From contig JAPTJF010000111.1 of the NCBI GenBank assembly GCA_029339195.1, positions 1-64,000 on the forward strand: DNA of 64,000 nucleotides, written 5' to 3'. This document shows positions 45,897 through 58,180 of the stretch, piece by piece. The translations under genes and the position numbers were made by a program. The stretch is from Micractinium sp. NFX-FRZ. Taxonomy: Eukaryota > Chlorophyta > Trebouxiophyceae > Chlorellales > Chlorellaceae. The first letter of the stretch is position 1. Each line of letters begins with the position of its first letter. A model generated the notes under the pieces. The model searched no databases. It was not told the origin of the DNA and saw nothing but the letters and a program-made list of their open reading frames with translations.

Positions 45897-46605
45897 TGAG
45901 CACCGCACCGCACGGCTCATTGTGCGATGGGGTGTGACGGGGAAGCGTGCAGCTCGGAGTGGGCGCAGCAGTGGCATCGCAGCAAGCAGGCACTGCTGCT
46001 AAAGCAAGTTATGCCAAGGACACGCACGTGCGTAGGCAAGGCCATAGATCTCCGGGCTGTGGTACGGCTCGCTGCTGCTGCCGGGCCTGCTGCCGTTGGC
46101 TCGCCAGTCCCTGCCGCCGCTGCCGCCGCTGCCGCCGTCGGGCCCTCTGTGCAGCGTGGGGGAGGAGCGGTAGGCTTCGACTCCGGCGGTACCCCGCCCC
46201 CAGTGGCTTCTGTAGGCCATTGGCAGTGAGTGGGGGCGAGGGTGCGCTCGAGTTCCAATATCTTTTGTTGTCGGAACGCTCTGCCCGCTCAGACCGATCA
46301 TCCACGCCCGCCACCCCCTCAAGCTCGAGAGGGTAACATCCCGAGCGGCAAGGGGCGCGCTGCCAAGATGGAAAAGACGGTCTTTCCACCGCTGCTGCCG
46401 GCATCTTGGAACGGCCGCCACCGCGCCCGGTTGAGCCCTCCTGTGGCGTATTCCAGCCCAGTGATTATTGCCCACGTTTGCTAACAATTCAACCTGCTTC
46501 CGCAAGCGCCATCGCATCCGCAGAACCCCAGTGTGCCCTATCCCTCCTCCTGCTTCCTAGAACGCACGCCCGGCTCACTTTTGTCGGAGCACCGATCGAC
46601 ACCGG

Positions 46606-46615
46606 TATATAATAG
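46606..46615 (+). promoter_or_regulatory. TATA box of the first GH16 gene
   Basis: TATATAATAG, 37-46 bases upstream of the ATG at 46652, implying a very short leader. It supports the tiny first exon (MSLLH plus one base) at 46652-46667. Confidence 0.6.
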
Positions 46616-46651
46616 CGCACATTCAAACTAACGCGGAAAAGCACGCGGGCC

Positions 46652-49600
46652 ATGTCGCTGCTGCATGGTGAGAGCCGCAGCCGCAATGCGGGGGCAGATG
46701 CATGAGTGCGTGCGCCGCAATGGGTTGCGAGCGCCACGCATAATCAGGTTGTTTGCTGCCAACCGCCGCCGCTGCCGTGTGTCGCCGCCTCTCCTGTCGC
46801 CGGCTCTTGTGCCGCCGTCTCTTGTGTGTCGCCGCTGCCGCCGGCTCTCACCGAAGCCAGCAAACATGCACTCTGTGCAGGCCGTGCAATGCTGGTGGCG
46901 GTGTTGGCAATGCTCGCCGCCTTGGCAGCTTTGCCCACAAGAGCGCAGCCCACCAGCTGCTCCGGCTCGCTGCTGGCCGCCAACGCCGCCGCCGACGCGT
47001 CGGGCATCGACAGCGCCACGCCGCTGGACGCCTGCCAGCTGACCATCTGCACCGACGATGATGCTGCCACATGCGACTCGGCTGCCCCGCCCACCAGCAC
47101 CCTGCAGGTAAGCCTTGCATGGCGGGGTAAGCAGGGGTCGGGCAGGGCGCTTGCAGGGCAGGATGCCATCAGGAGTGAGCCATTGGGGCTCCCCTCCCGC
47201 TCAACCCACCTTTGTCTTGCGCCCTCCCCACGCAGCTGGTGCTGAGCGACGAATTCGACACGGCCAACCAGTCGTTTGCCGCCGGCGACGGCAACCCCAA
47301 GTGGACGGCGGGCAACATGTGGTACAGCGGCACCGGGGACTGGGAGGTCTACCTGCCCGAGCAGGTGGGGGGCATTGAGAGGGGTTCCAGCCGCTGCCGC
47401 AGCAGCCGGTGGGGTAGGACGTATTGCTCAACAGACTAGCTGCTTCAAGAGAGCACTGTTGTGTACTTGTTGCTGTCCGCCCAGGGCATGATGCATGCCT
47501 GCACTGCCTGGTGAGACTTTGTGGCAACGACAGGCCGCCACGCTGCCTGCAGTGCACCAAGCCACTCTCTCACTCAGCGCTCAAACCACTGCCGCCACCC
47601 TGTGCCAGGTCACCACCAGCGACGGCGCTATGCTGCTCACAATCGAGGAGCTGTTGGAAAACAATGCAACGGCGCTGAGCCAGCAGGGCGATGGGGTGGT
47701 GTGGAACGTGAGCAAGGAGTTCAAGAGCGGCTGGATGGACAGCTGGAACAAGATGTGGTGAGTGGTGCGGACAGCCTGCTGGGTGCCATGCGGGGCAGCG
47801 GTGGCGTGGGTGCCGTGCCTCACAGCGCGCGTGCTCTGACAGAGCCTGCATCACTGCAGGCATGGGTCTGAGTGCGCTGCCACCAGCTCACAGCATGCGT
47901 AGTTGTCGTGCCAGGGTCTGTGTGCAACCGCTCATTTGCTTCCTGCTGCTTCTCTCTATGCCCCGCCTGCCCACCACCTCCTGCGCTGCAGCTTCACTGG
48001 CGGCTACATTGAGACGCGGGTGCAGCTGCCGGGCGACCCCGACATTGCCGGCTTCTGGTGAGGCGGGGGGGCCTGGCTGCCGTGTGCTGCTGCGCCGGCA
48101 TGCTTGCTCTATTTGTGGCACCTGCACCCCGCACGCTGAAACCCCGACGGCTTGATAGGCCGAACACCCTCGAAAATCTCACTGCCCCGCCCCTCTCTTC
48201 CAGGCCCGCCTTTTGGCTGATGGGCAACATGGGGCGCGCCGGCTACCTCAAGTCAACCGACGGCATGTGGCCCTACACGTACAACAAGTGAGGCGGGGCG
48301 GGGTGGGTGGGTACTGCGACGCACCAGCGGTAGCAAGCGCAGCTGCAGCACAGCGGGATGCACATGCTGCTGCCGTGCGTTCCGTGCCTGTCGCTGCCGC
48401 CGCCACCCACCCTGCCCACCCGCGCCCTCCCCCCGCTCGTGCAGGTGTGGCGGCGACGCCGTGGGTCGTGAGTTTGGTGACAAGGGCCCCAAGCCCCAGA
48501 AGTTCTCGGCCTGCCCCGACCCCCCCGGGTTCAACCGCACCCAGTGGGGGCTGCAGCCGGGCGTGGGGCGGGGGGCCCCCGAGATCGACATCATAGAGGT
48601 CAAGTGAGGCGGGCGGGGCGGGGAGGGGGGCAGGGCGCGAGTGGGTGACGGATGGATGCACCCCTGCCATGGCTACTGAGGCGTCTGAGATGTCTGAGGC
48701 TACTGAGGCGTCTGCCATGGCTACTGTGGCTGTACCTCACCCCTCACCACAGCTGGCCCAGGATGTTGGCTCCTTGCCGGTCCATGTCGCAGGTCGGGCA
48801 AGCGTGTGGACAACCCAGCCAAGCCCCGGACGCCCTTCACGCTCCTCCCCTTCCATGTGAGGCACCCACCCGCCAGCAATAATGCTACTGGCACGCGTCC
48901 CGACTGTGCCAGCGGGCACCATGCACATCATGGAGCCCGCAAGCAGCTTCTAACAGAGATCAGTGCCCACCATCCTCCCCATGAACACACGAACACACTC
49001 TTGCGCAGGTTGCCCCCCTGATGCCAGAGGGCACCTCGTGGACAATCACCAACGACAGCGGCACCTTCCCGGGCCCAGGTGAGGCAGGCATGCTGCCCCA
49101 AGCTCGGCTGGGCCTCCTCCAGCAACATGGCTGTGCTGCCAACGGTGTGCTCACAAACGGTGTGCCGCATGCATCGGTGTGAGTGCCGCCCAACACCTGG
49201 CCTGCTTCCCTCCTGCCCCGCGTGCTGCTGCAGGCCAGTACTTCCCCAAGGCATCCCCGCCAGGTGTGCGGGTGGGATAGGGTGCGCCGGTTCCCTGCTC
49301 CCGCTTCCGTCCACCACCTCCACTGCCAGGCCAGTGTGCCCTCGTGATGCCAGCTTGATCTTTACGGCATGATGTCACATTCCAGGCTGGGGTGCTCTGG
49401 CACTCATGCAGTTGCCTTTTCCCTGTGTCTCTGCTTCCTTGGCAGAGGACCCTTGGGTGGACCTGGAGTTCTGGAAGGGCCCCTATGCAATGGGCCAGCA
49501 GGACAGGTGGGCATGGCCAGCTGTACCTCGGACAGGCCGTTGCATGTGCCTCCTCTATGGCAGCACTGCCAGATCACGACTCTCCCCTGACGCATGCAAG

Positions 49601-51798
49601 CCGTGCGAGTGCTGACATTCATCTCCACCCACGCGCTGGTGTGCAGGCCGGGCGACGCGCTGCGCGACGTGATGGGTGCCTACGCCCAGCTGCCCGCCGA
49701 CTTCTGGACCTCCTACCACACATTTGGGCTGGTGGGTGGGCCTGGCAGGGGCGGGCCTGGCGGCGGGCGGAAGGGAGGGGCCGATGGGCCCAGTACCTGT
49801 CTTTGAGGGCAAACGTGGCTGCCGCTTGCCTGCCGTGCCCTCGCCCTGCACCTCGCCCCTTCAGTGCCTGCTCACTGCACTGCCTACCCTGCAACCCGCC
49901 TTCGCCGCAGCACTGGGTGCCTGGCGAGTACATCCGTTGGTACATCGACGGCCGGTTTGTGTACGAACTGAACAAGGAGGCGCTGAGGGAGACGAGCAAC
50001 GGCAGTGAGTTGGGTGCGGGGCGGGGGGCAGCAGGGGCTGGCGGCTGTCCTGCCTATCGGCTCGACTCCATCCTGCCTGCCGGCTCCATGCCTGCCAGAC
50101 AGCACGCCCACATGCCCACTGTCCCCATGCCGCCCCGCCCTCCCCCCGCCCCTCTTCCCCGTCTGCGCAGCCTACACTGTGTTCGAGCGCCTCATCCCCG
50201 TGGAGCCCATGTACGTCATCTTCAACCTGGCACTGTCCGGTGAGCTGCCGGCTGGGTGGGCAGCAGTTGTACCCATTAAGGCACCAGTGGTGTGCGTGGC
50301 ACGAGCAGGGTGCGCTGTGCTGGCAGCAGCGTCCCACCAGCCTCTCCGCTGACATGTGCATGGCTATGTGCTCCCGTCCCGCCCCGCCCTGCCCCGCCCC
50401 TGTGCAGACACGTTTGGTGCTGTGAAGCGCGATGAGCTGCCCTTCCCCTCCCAGTTCAAGGTGGGGCTGCGGGTGGGCTGACCCTATCGAGAGTTGGCCA
50501 CAGCATTGTGTGTGTGTGTGTGTGGGTGGTGGTGGTGGGGTGGTGGTGGGGCGGGGGGGGGGGGGGGGGGGGGGGAAGTAGCCAGGCGGGAGCACTAACC
50601 CCAGGCCACTGCTGCCCTCCCCTTGCAGGTGGACTACGTGCGCGTGTACCAGAACGCCTCCGCCATCAACATCGGCTGCAGCCCGTCGGAGTACCCCACA
50701 GAGCAGTACATCGCGTGGTGAGGTGGCGCAGCGGCGGCGGGGGGTGCAGCCAGCGTGTTGAATCACTGGACTTGTGCTGGGTTCTGGGCCCCAGCATGCT
50801 GCCGAGCGTCTCACTGCATTGCATCCCCTGCTGCGCCCCACCCACCCCACCCGCCCCCGCCCTGCAGCAACCGCGACGCCTTCCTCATCACGGAGGAGGA
50901 GCAGGCGCTGGTGAGCGCCACCTGCACCGGGGCCGCGTCATGCCGGCAGGAGGCGCACATGGACTACCTGGTGAGCTGGGGTGGTGTTAACAAGGGCCCA
51001 GGATGGGTCTCGGCACTGCACACAAAGGGGCGCACTTGACACTAGAGGGAGCAGGCAGGGCACTACAATGGCGCATGAGGCGCAACGCTTTTCCGCAAGC
51101 CACTGCCCTTGCATTGCATTCATCGCTCAGCCCGTCATCACGTGCCTCTTTTGCCACAGGGTGGCGACCTGTTAAACGCGGATGGGCTTGCCGTGCGGTA
51201 CAGCCTCCCGACCGTGCGTGGCTGCTGCGAGGCCTGCCAGGCAGAGGCCCAGTGTGGGGCCTACACCTACTCCGGGGGCTACTGCTACCTGAAGGTGAGC
51301 TGGGCGGGGAACCAGGGCGGGGCAAAGCATGAGGAGCAAAGCTGGAGGGCAGGGCGAGAGGGGGGGCAACGGGAGGGCAAGTGCTGCAGACTTTGAGAGC
51401 AACTTGTGACCACACATTGTGCATTCGGCGGCGTGCCCGTTTCTTGGGCTGTGTCAAGGGGAACAGCAGCTGCCTTTCATGGCTGGATGCCACTGGCTGG
51501 AGCTCACCGATGTGCTTGGTGCCCTGGCACTCTGCCCTGCTTGCTGCAGAAGTCGTCTGGCTGGCTGCGACGGCCGGCCTTGGCAACAGGGTCCATCTCG
51601 GGTGTTGTGTACGATGCTGGCTCCGCCCTGCCGCGCGACACCAGTGTCGTGGGGCCCACCGGCGGGGGCGGCGGGGGAAGCGGGGGCGGCGGGGGCGTCC
51701 CGGTCAGCGGCGCTCTCATGGCATCAAGTTTAGTGCACACCGGTGCCGCGGTCTTAGCAGCCGTTGCAGTCGGCACAGTGGGCGCATTCTGGCGGTAG
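46652..51798 (+). CDS. GH16 beta-glucan enzyme, KRE6/SKN1-like, copy 1 (19 exons, 643 aa)
   Basis: Glycoside hydrolase family 16 acts on beta-1,3/1,6-glucans; fungal KRE6/SKN1 are needed for beta-1,6-glucan synthesis. The catalytic motif is APEIDIIEVK. Also seen: LVLSDEFDTANQSF, GGYIETRVQLPG, GFWPAFWLMGNMG, SYHTFGLHWVPGEYIRWYID and VDYVRVYQ. The start MSLLHGRAMLVAVLAMLAAL gives a signal peptide or anchor. A PAN/apple-like Cys cluster follows (CCEACQAEAQCGAYTY), then a Gly-rich spacer and a hydrophobic C terminus (LVHTGAAVLAAVAVGTVGAF) typical of a GPI signal or membrane anchor. Exons: 46652-46667, 46881-47107, 47236-47364, 47609-47757, 47992-48057, 48204-48287, 48445-48603, 48793-48856, 49009-49078, 49234-49263, 49446-49506, 49647-49731, 49911-50004, 50171-50239, 50408-50460, 50629-50717, 50868-50970, 51160-51294, 51550-51798. 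All phases agree. Confidence 0.92.
48666..48730 (+). repeat. Short imperfect repeat in a GH16 intron
   Basis: Repeats of GCTACTGAGGCGTCTG and TGAGATGTCTGAGG-like units, with CCATGGCTACTG at both ends, inside intron 7 of GH16 copy 1. The equivalent intron of copy 2 lacks it, so it arose after the duplication. Confidence 0.7.
50507..50575 (+). repeat. (TG)n and 23-base poly-G tract in a GH16 intron
   Basis: A TG dinucleotide run (about 50507-50523), then GGTGGTGGTGGGG units, then 23 consecutive G at 50553-50575. All lie in intron 15 of GH16 copy 1, about 50 bases before the acceptor. Copy 2 has no such tract at the matching site. Confidence 0.9.
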
Positions 51799-51944
51799 CC
51801 ATACGAACTTACAGAGTGAAAGCTCATAGCTGTAGTGCTCACTCAGCGCCACTCCTTGTTGCATGACCTGAAACTGAAGAACTGAACTTTTCCCCAGCAT
51901 CACCGGTCCCGTCACCAACCCCTGCTTCACACGCCCAGCATTGC

Positions 51945-51949
51945 TGTAA
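51945..51949 (+). terminator. TGTAA polyadenylation signal of GH16 copy 1
   Basis: TGTAA, the usual chlorophyte polyadenylation motif, 147 bases after the stop codon. Position is plausible, but the motif is short and can occur by chance. Confidence 0.5.
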
Positions 51950-52484
51950 TGCCACAACGTTACACAATCTGCATATGTGCCAGCATTACGCAAGCAAGCT
52001 TGAATTCTAAGCTACTGGGGCCTGAGAAGCCAACAGGCGGCGGGCGGGCCACCGGCAGTTAGATGTAGGCGGCAACTGACAGCCGTTATTGGCAGCGATG
52101 ACTAGAGAATATGCAGCCACATGTGTGGACCGTGGACACGCATCTTTGGATGCCAATTAAAGCAGGTCATTTCAGCTGAGCTGGCATGACGTAGCAGTGA
52201 CCTCCATCCTGGCGCAGTGGCCAAATTGACACCATCCTGTTTCAGAGGACAGGCAAGGACCGATAGCAGGCGAAAGAAGCGAGGTGCGCCACGGTTCCCT
52301 GCCAAGGGGGCTAAACGGGCGTTTCCCCACCTCTCAATCTCCCTCCATCATTTAATCCAACGCGTTCGACGGAATTGTGCAAGCTGCGCCGGGGCCTGTG
52401 CTGTCGGGAACCTGCCAAGCAGCCACCAAAGCGCGTCTTGCAAGTGCCAACCAAAGAAGTGCTAGAGGCCTGAATTCTAGGTCC

Positions 52485-52491
52485 TATTTAT
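52485..52491 (+). promoter_or_regulatory. TATA-like box of the second GH16 gene
   Basis: TATTTAT, about 60 bases upstream of the ATG at 52553. It is weaker than the TATATAATAG of copy 1. Confidence 0.4.
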
Positions 52492-52552
52492 CAGATCACC
52501 CCCCTGACATCTCAGTTTTCGCAGAGGGGCTGCGCGCCACCACTGAACACAC

Positions 52553-55500
52553 ATGGCACCGCGAGCGCTCGCTGCAGCGCGGCCGTGTAAGTAACGGCGC
52601 AGCTGGGCTGTGGGGAGCGGACAATCACCGCGGCAAGGCGCCAGCGTGGGTGCAGCGTGCAGGTGGCTCTTCTGTCCCCTCCGCCCGCCGTGCCGCCGCC
52701 GCCGCTGGTGTATCGCCTTTCTCCGACCATGCAGTCAGACAACCTGCACGCACTGTGCGGCTGTCCTTGCCTTCAGGCTGGGCCTGCCTGCTAGCACTGC
52801 TTCTGATGGCGGCCTCAAGCACTGCCCCAGCTGCTGCACTGCTCCCCGCGCCCACCACCTGCTCCGGCTACCTGCTGATGGCCAACGCCGCCGCCGACGC
52901 GTCGGGCATCGACACTGCCACGCCGCTGGACGCCTGCCAGCTGGCCATCTGCACCGACGATGACGCCGCCACATGCGACTCGGCTGCCCCGCCCACCAGC
53001 ACCCTGCAGGTGGGCCTCGAGCATTGCCGGCGGCACATAGCCAGGGTGTCAGGAGGAGGGGGTGGCCGTGCCGCCAGCTGCGGTACAGTCGGCCGCAGCA
53101 GAGCACCCCAGTCTGCTGCCGCCCCGCCCAGCCACAGCTCATGCCTCATCTCACTGCCCGCTCCTGCCCCCGATGCACCTCCCTCCTGCAGCTGGTGCTG
53201 AGCGACGAATTCGACACTGCCAACCAGTCGTTTGCCGCCGGCGACGGCAACCCCAAGTGGACGGCGGGCAACATGTGGTACAGCGGCACCGGGGACTGGG
53301 AGGTCTACCTGCCTGAGCAGGTGGGGGGCATTGAGGGGGGAAGAGGAGGGACTCGGGCGGGCAAGGCAGGTGTCGCGGCAGGTGAGGTGGCGGGGTGGGG
53401 TTGAGTGGGCTGCCAAGCAGATGCTGGCATAGAGGTGGCAAAAGGGGGGTGTGCTTGCCCGGGGCCTGCCATCCTGCGTCCCCATCCCCTACCCCTGCCG
53501 CCACTGTCTGGCCACAGGTCACCACCAGCAATGGATCCGTGGTGCTGACAATTGAGGATCTGAAGGGAGTGAACAGGACGGCGCTGAGCCAGCAGGGCGA
53601 CGGGGTGGTGTGGAACGTGAGCAAGGAGTTCAAGAGCGGTTACATGGACTCGTGGAACAAGATGTGGTGGGTGGGAGGGGAGCACAGTTGGGGCGTGGGG
53701 CAATGGCAGGGGCAGCGATTGGAGGGGCGCCATGCCTCCCAGGAGAACAGCAGCATGGAGGCCCTGCCGGAGCGCTGCCAGGCCTCTGCAGGCACGCCTG
53801 CTGCTGGCACCAGCACCGCCCAGCACACACACGACCTGGCAGTGCCTTGCAGCATGCACAGAAGCTGGCTGCCGCCACTGCCTCATGCCCGGCACACCAT
53901 TCCCTCCCCGTGCCGCAGCTTCACGGGCGGCTACATTGAGACGCGGGTGCAGCTGCCGGGCGACCCCGACATTGCCGGCTTCTGGTGAGGCGGGGGGGCC
54001 TGGCTGCCATGTGCTGCTGCGCCGGCATGCTTGCTCTATTTGTGGCACCTGCCCCCGGCACGCTGAAACCCCGACGGGCTTGATAGCCCGAACACCCTCG
54101 AAACTCTCACTGCCCCGCCCCCCTCTTCCAGGCCCGCCTTTTGGCTGATGGGCAACATGGGGCGCGCCGGCTACCTCAAGTCAACCGACGGCATGTGGCC
54201 CTACACGTACAACACGTGAGGCGGGGCAGGATGGGTGAGAGAGAGAGTGTGGCAGCACTCGCAGCAGCAGTAGCGGCAGCAGCAGCACCTGCACCGCCAG
54301 CAGCAACATTGTTTTTGCAGCCCAGTGGTCATTTCCTGCTCCCCACCGCCGCTGCCCACCCTTCTCATCTGCGCTTTCCCGATTGCGTGCAGGTGTGGCG
54401 GCGACGCCGTGGGTCGCGAGTTTGGCGACAAGGGCCCCAAGCCCCAGAAGTTCTCGGCCTGCCCCGACCCGCCCGGGTTCAACCGCACCCAGTGGGGGCT
54501 GCAGCCGGGCGTGGGGCGGGGGGCCCCCGAGATCGACATCATAGAGGTCAAGTGAGTGAGCAGCTGGGGGTGGGGGGCCAGGGCGAGGGTGAAATGGGGT
54601 GTGCCAAACTGCCAATTGGGGGCTCACAGCATGGGCTGGTGGCGGCATTGCTTCCAGGGGGAGATCCGAGGCCCCAGCTGGCAGCGATCCTCCAGCGTGC
54701 GATCCTCCCACCTCCCTGCCTGCCCGCCCAGGTCTGGCAAGCGCAAGGAAGAGGCTGGCAAGGCCCGGACGCCCTTCACCCTCCTCCCCTTCCATGTGAG
54801 GCACCCTTCATGCTGCCCGCACATTGACTGCGTGCCTGCTGCATGGCCGCCCTGGGTTGTTGCGAGAGCAGCAGGATGGAACTACACGCATGTCTGTGCC
54901 CAAGCACGTCACCTCACGAGGAGTCCCCCCTATCCGCTGCCCACCTCTTGCGCTGCAGGTTGCCCCGCTGATGCCCGAGGGAACCACATGGACGTCCACC
55001 GACGCAGAGGGCAACACCGCCCCGGGGCCAGGTGAGGTGGTTGGGTGCGGGGCGGTTGGCGATTGGTGAAGCTGGCTGCTGTGCCTCGGTGTGCCGCACT
55101 CAAACTCTGCTCATCTTTCAGCCATTGAGGCTCATCTGCTGATAGTCCAAGCCCCTCTCCCCCACCTTTCTGTGTGCTTCCATTGCAGGCCAGTACTTCC
55201 CCGAGACAACTGTGCCAGGTGCGTGGAGCTGGAGAGAATTTCTCAGGGCAGTGCTGCCGCCGCGCCCTGTGTGCCCACCACCTCCACAGACTTGCCAGCC
55301 GCCTGCCAGCCTGCCTGCCTGCCTGCCTGCCTGCCCACTTACCAGCGCTTCTACTGAGGCCGCCAGTGGCGCTATGCCTGATGTTGCCGCTGCTTGCCCG
55401 CCCTCTTTCAGATGATCTGTGGGTGGACCTGGAGTTCTGGAAGGGCCCCTATGCTGAGGGCGAGCAGGACAGGTGGGGCTTGCCTGCTGCCTGCTGCAGT

Positions 55501-57706
55501 GCAGCTGCGCTGCTACAACAGCATCACCGACAGTGCTCGGTTGCTGCCCCCCTGAGCCAGCCATGAGGGCTGTGCCTGCTGAGCCGCACCTCCATCCACT
55601 GTTCGCCTGCGCAGGCCGGGCGATGCGCTGCGCGACGTGATGGGAGCCTACGCCCAGCTGCCCGCCGACTTCTGGACCTCCTACCACACATTTGGGCTGG
55701 TGGGTGGGCCTGGCAGGGGCGGTCCTGGCGGCGGGGGGAGTGAGGGATTTGGGCGGGGACAAGGCGGGCAAAGGGGGGATCAGCCAGGTGCCCCATCTTT
55801 GGTGCCAGTCAGCACTCCTCAGCAACACCCCTGTCTTGCCCCCGTTGCTGCAGCACTGGGTGCCTGGCGAGTACATCCGTTGGTACATCGACGGCCGGTT
55901 TGTGTACGAACTGAACAAGGAGGCGCTGAGGGAGACGAGCAACGGGAGTGAGTGGGCTGCGGGGGCGGGGGGGAGGGGGCAGGACGGGGGGCTGCGGGGG
56001 CAGCCAGGGTTGGCTGCTCTCCTGCCTGTCAGCTTTACTCCATCCTGCTTGCCAGCATTACGCCTGCCCAGCTGCCTGCCTGCCTGCTTGCCCACATTCC
56101 CACACTCCCCGCCCTCCCCCCGCCCCTCGCCCGCCTGCGCAGCCTACACTGTGTACGAGCGCCTCATCCCCGTGGAGCCCATGTACGTCATCTTCAACCT
56201 GGCGCTGTCTGGTGAGCTGCCAGCTGGGTGGGCAGGAGGGGCACAGCCGGGCGCGCCTGGCTTGCAAAGGGCGTGGCAGCGCCAGTACTGGTGGGAGCCC
56301 ACGGCAGCTCCTCACCCTCACACGACGTGGTCCCTCATCCCCCCGCCCTGCTGCAGACACCTTTGGCATGGTGAAGCGCGACGACCTGCCCTTCCCCTCC
56401 CAGTTCAAGGTGCGGCCTCAGTTCAAGTGGTCTTGATTTCTTGTCAGTTGCTGGTCAGATGGGTGGGCGGTTGGCTGGCAGGCTGGCCAGCTGACAGATG
56501 GGCGGGTGGGCGGGCAGGGAGACGGGGTTTTAGGCAAGCACACACACATGCTGGGGCCAGTGCAAGCTGGCCCCTGCTCGACTGCAGGATAGGCATGCCG
56601 ACTGGCCCGCCCCGTGCACCCCTGCAACAACCCCTGCCCGCAGCTGGACTACGTGCGCGTGTACCAAAACGCCTCCGCCATTAACATCGGCTGCAGCCCG
56701 CCGGAGTACCCCACAGAGCAGTACATCGCATGGTGAGGGGGGGAACAGCGGCAGCGGGGGCCGCAGTGGGTGCCACGCCCAGGCATTCTGCTCCCTACCT
56801 CTGTTCATGCTGTGCCCGCCTGTACTGCACCAACCGCGTTCCAGCCCCTGCTCAACCTCCCCGCTGCGCCCACCCTACCCCACCCCACCCACCACCCCAC
56901 CCACCCCGCCCTGCAGCAACCGCGACGCGTTTTTGATCACGGAGGAGGAGCAGGCGCTGGTCAACGCCACCTGCACCGGGGCCGCGTCATGCCGGCAGGA
57001 GGCGCACATGGACTACCTGGTGAGCTGCCAGCTGAGCAGTCAATTATTATGTGCAGCTCACCCACCCCTCACTGACACTCTGCATGCACGAGGGGCAAGG
57101 CTTCGTTTCAAGCCCCATGCACTGTTACCTGGCAAGCCAAGCTGTGGTGACGCACAGGGACAGGGCTTCGTTTCCACCCCAGCCCGAACGCTTTGCACCT
57201 TTCCACCTCCCCACCTACCATGTGCCCTGCAGGGCGGCGATCTGAAGAACGCGCGCAACGAGAGCCTGCGGGTGAACGTCACCAGCGCACGCGCGTGCTG
57301 CGAGGCCTGCCAAGCGAAGCCAGACTGCGGGGCATACACGTTTGCGGAGGGCTGGTGCTACTTCAAGGTACGTGTAAGGGGCACGGTCGAGGCACAGGTA
57401 ACCTGTGCGCATGCCTGTGCACTTATTCCGCCCCTCAGCCGGCCTTGTAAGCTCAAGAAAAGGTTCCATCCAGCATGGCATTCAGCATGGCATGCCTGCG
57501 CGTCTTGCTGCCTGCAGGCTGCAACCGGGTGGACCAAGGTGGCCAACTCTGAGACGGGGCCCATCTCAGGTGTTGTGTACGATGCGGGGGCCAGCACGCC
57601 ACGTGGCAGCACCCCCGCGGCGCCCGCCGCCGCGTCCACCGCCCTCCCTGTTGGGCGGCGCAAGCTGCGGGACGTGCCTGCTGGCGGGCGGAGGCGCCTT
57701 CAGTGA
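52553..57706 (+). CDS. GH16 beta-glucan enzyme, KRE6/SKN1-like, copy 2 (19 exons, 632 aa)
   Basis: Tandem duplicate of the gene just upstream, with all 18 introns at the same positions and phases. The catalytic EIDIIE, the LSDEFDTANQSF block and the PAN-like cluster (CCEACQAKPDCGAYTF) are conserved. The start MAPRALAAARPCWACLLALL is a diverged signal peptide formed across the first intron. The last exon differs: it ends Ala/Pro-rich and then basic (GRRKLRDVPAGGRRRLQ), with no hydrophobic tail, so this form should be released rather than anchored. Exons: 52553-52586, 52777-53009, 53192-53320, 53518-53666, 53919-53984, 54132-54215, 54393-54551, 54732-54795, 54959-55031, 55189-55218, 55412-55472, 55615-55699, 55854-55947, 56143-56211, 56357-56409, 56644-56732, 56917-57019, 57233-57367, 57518-57706. 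Confidence 0.92.
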
Positions 57707-58180
57707 CAGTGCCGCAGTGTGCAGTCCACGGTGCGGCCGACTTCAACCGCCTGTTGAGCGCCACTTGGGCGGCTGCGCCACCGGCTGCGGCTTAAACGTC
57801 TGCTTTCTGATATTCAGGTTCCTGCTTCAGATTGTTTTGAAAAGATGGGGGCAAGTGCATTTGCTGGCCAGACTGCTGTGTGCCTGTAAATACAGCACTG
57901 GGACACCTGCCTGCACCTCCACCCGGGGGGTCGATTCCCTGATACTCTTTTGCACCACTCCATACGTTGACTCTGATCCCATCCGTGTACTTTATACCGT
58001 GTTTTCCACCTCCCACTATACACTCGCCCTGTGAAGATGTGGCATGCCACCTGGCCATGCCACCCGATGTAAGGCTGCGAATTCTGCCTTTGATGCATAG
58101 CAGAGCAAATGTGCGTCTAGATACTTCACATAGGGTTTTCTGACAGCGAAAGCTGACTGGTGGGGGGCACGCAGCTTTGT
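57707..58180. other. Convergent intergenic spacer
   Basis: Contains the 3' untranslated sequences of GH16 copy 2 (plus) and ELP1 (minus). Apart from the TGTAA motif I see no features; it is AT-richer than the flanking genes. Confidence 0.55.
57885..57889 (+). terminator. TGTAA polyadenylation signal of GH16 copy 2
   Basis: TGTAA within GCCTGTAAATACAG, about 180 bases after the stop codon, as expected for a chlorophyte 3' end. Confidence 0.5.

Larger units (their letters stand above)
45801..46651. other. Divergent promoter region between the nucleotidyltransferase and first GH16 genes
   Basis: Contains a minus-strand TATA box at 45890-45896 and a plus-strand one at 46606-46615. A short partial duplication (AGCACCGCACCGCAC at about 45800 and 45899) lies next to the minus-strand start. 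Open frames at 45917-46404 on the minus strand are Ala/Arg-rich, lack good starts, and are judged non-coding. Confidence 0.5.
51799..52552. other. Spacer between the tandem GH16 genes
   Basis: Holds the 3' end of copy 1 and the promoter of copy 2. Sequence from 51799 to about 52480 is AT-richer than the genes. It contains a TGTAA motif at 51945-51949 and a TATA-like element at 52485-52491. No other gene is seen. Confidence 0.55.

Noticed and set aside
45917..46404. Extra 5' exons for the nucleotidyltransferase in the Ala/Arg-rich frames upstream of 45800
   Set aside because: They lie upstream of the TATA box and contain no conserved family sequence.
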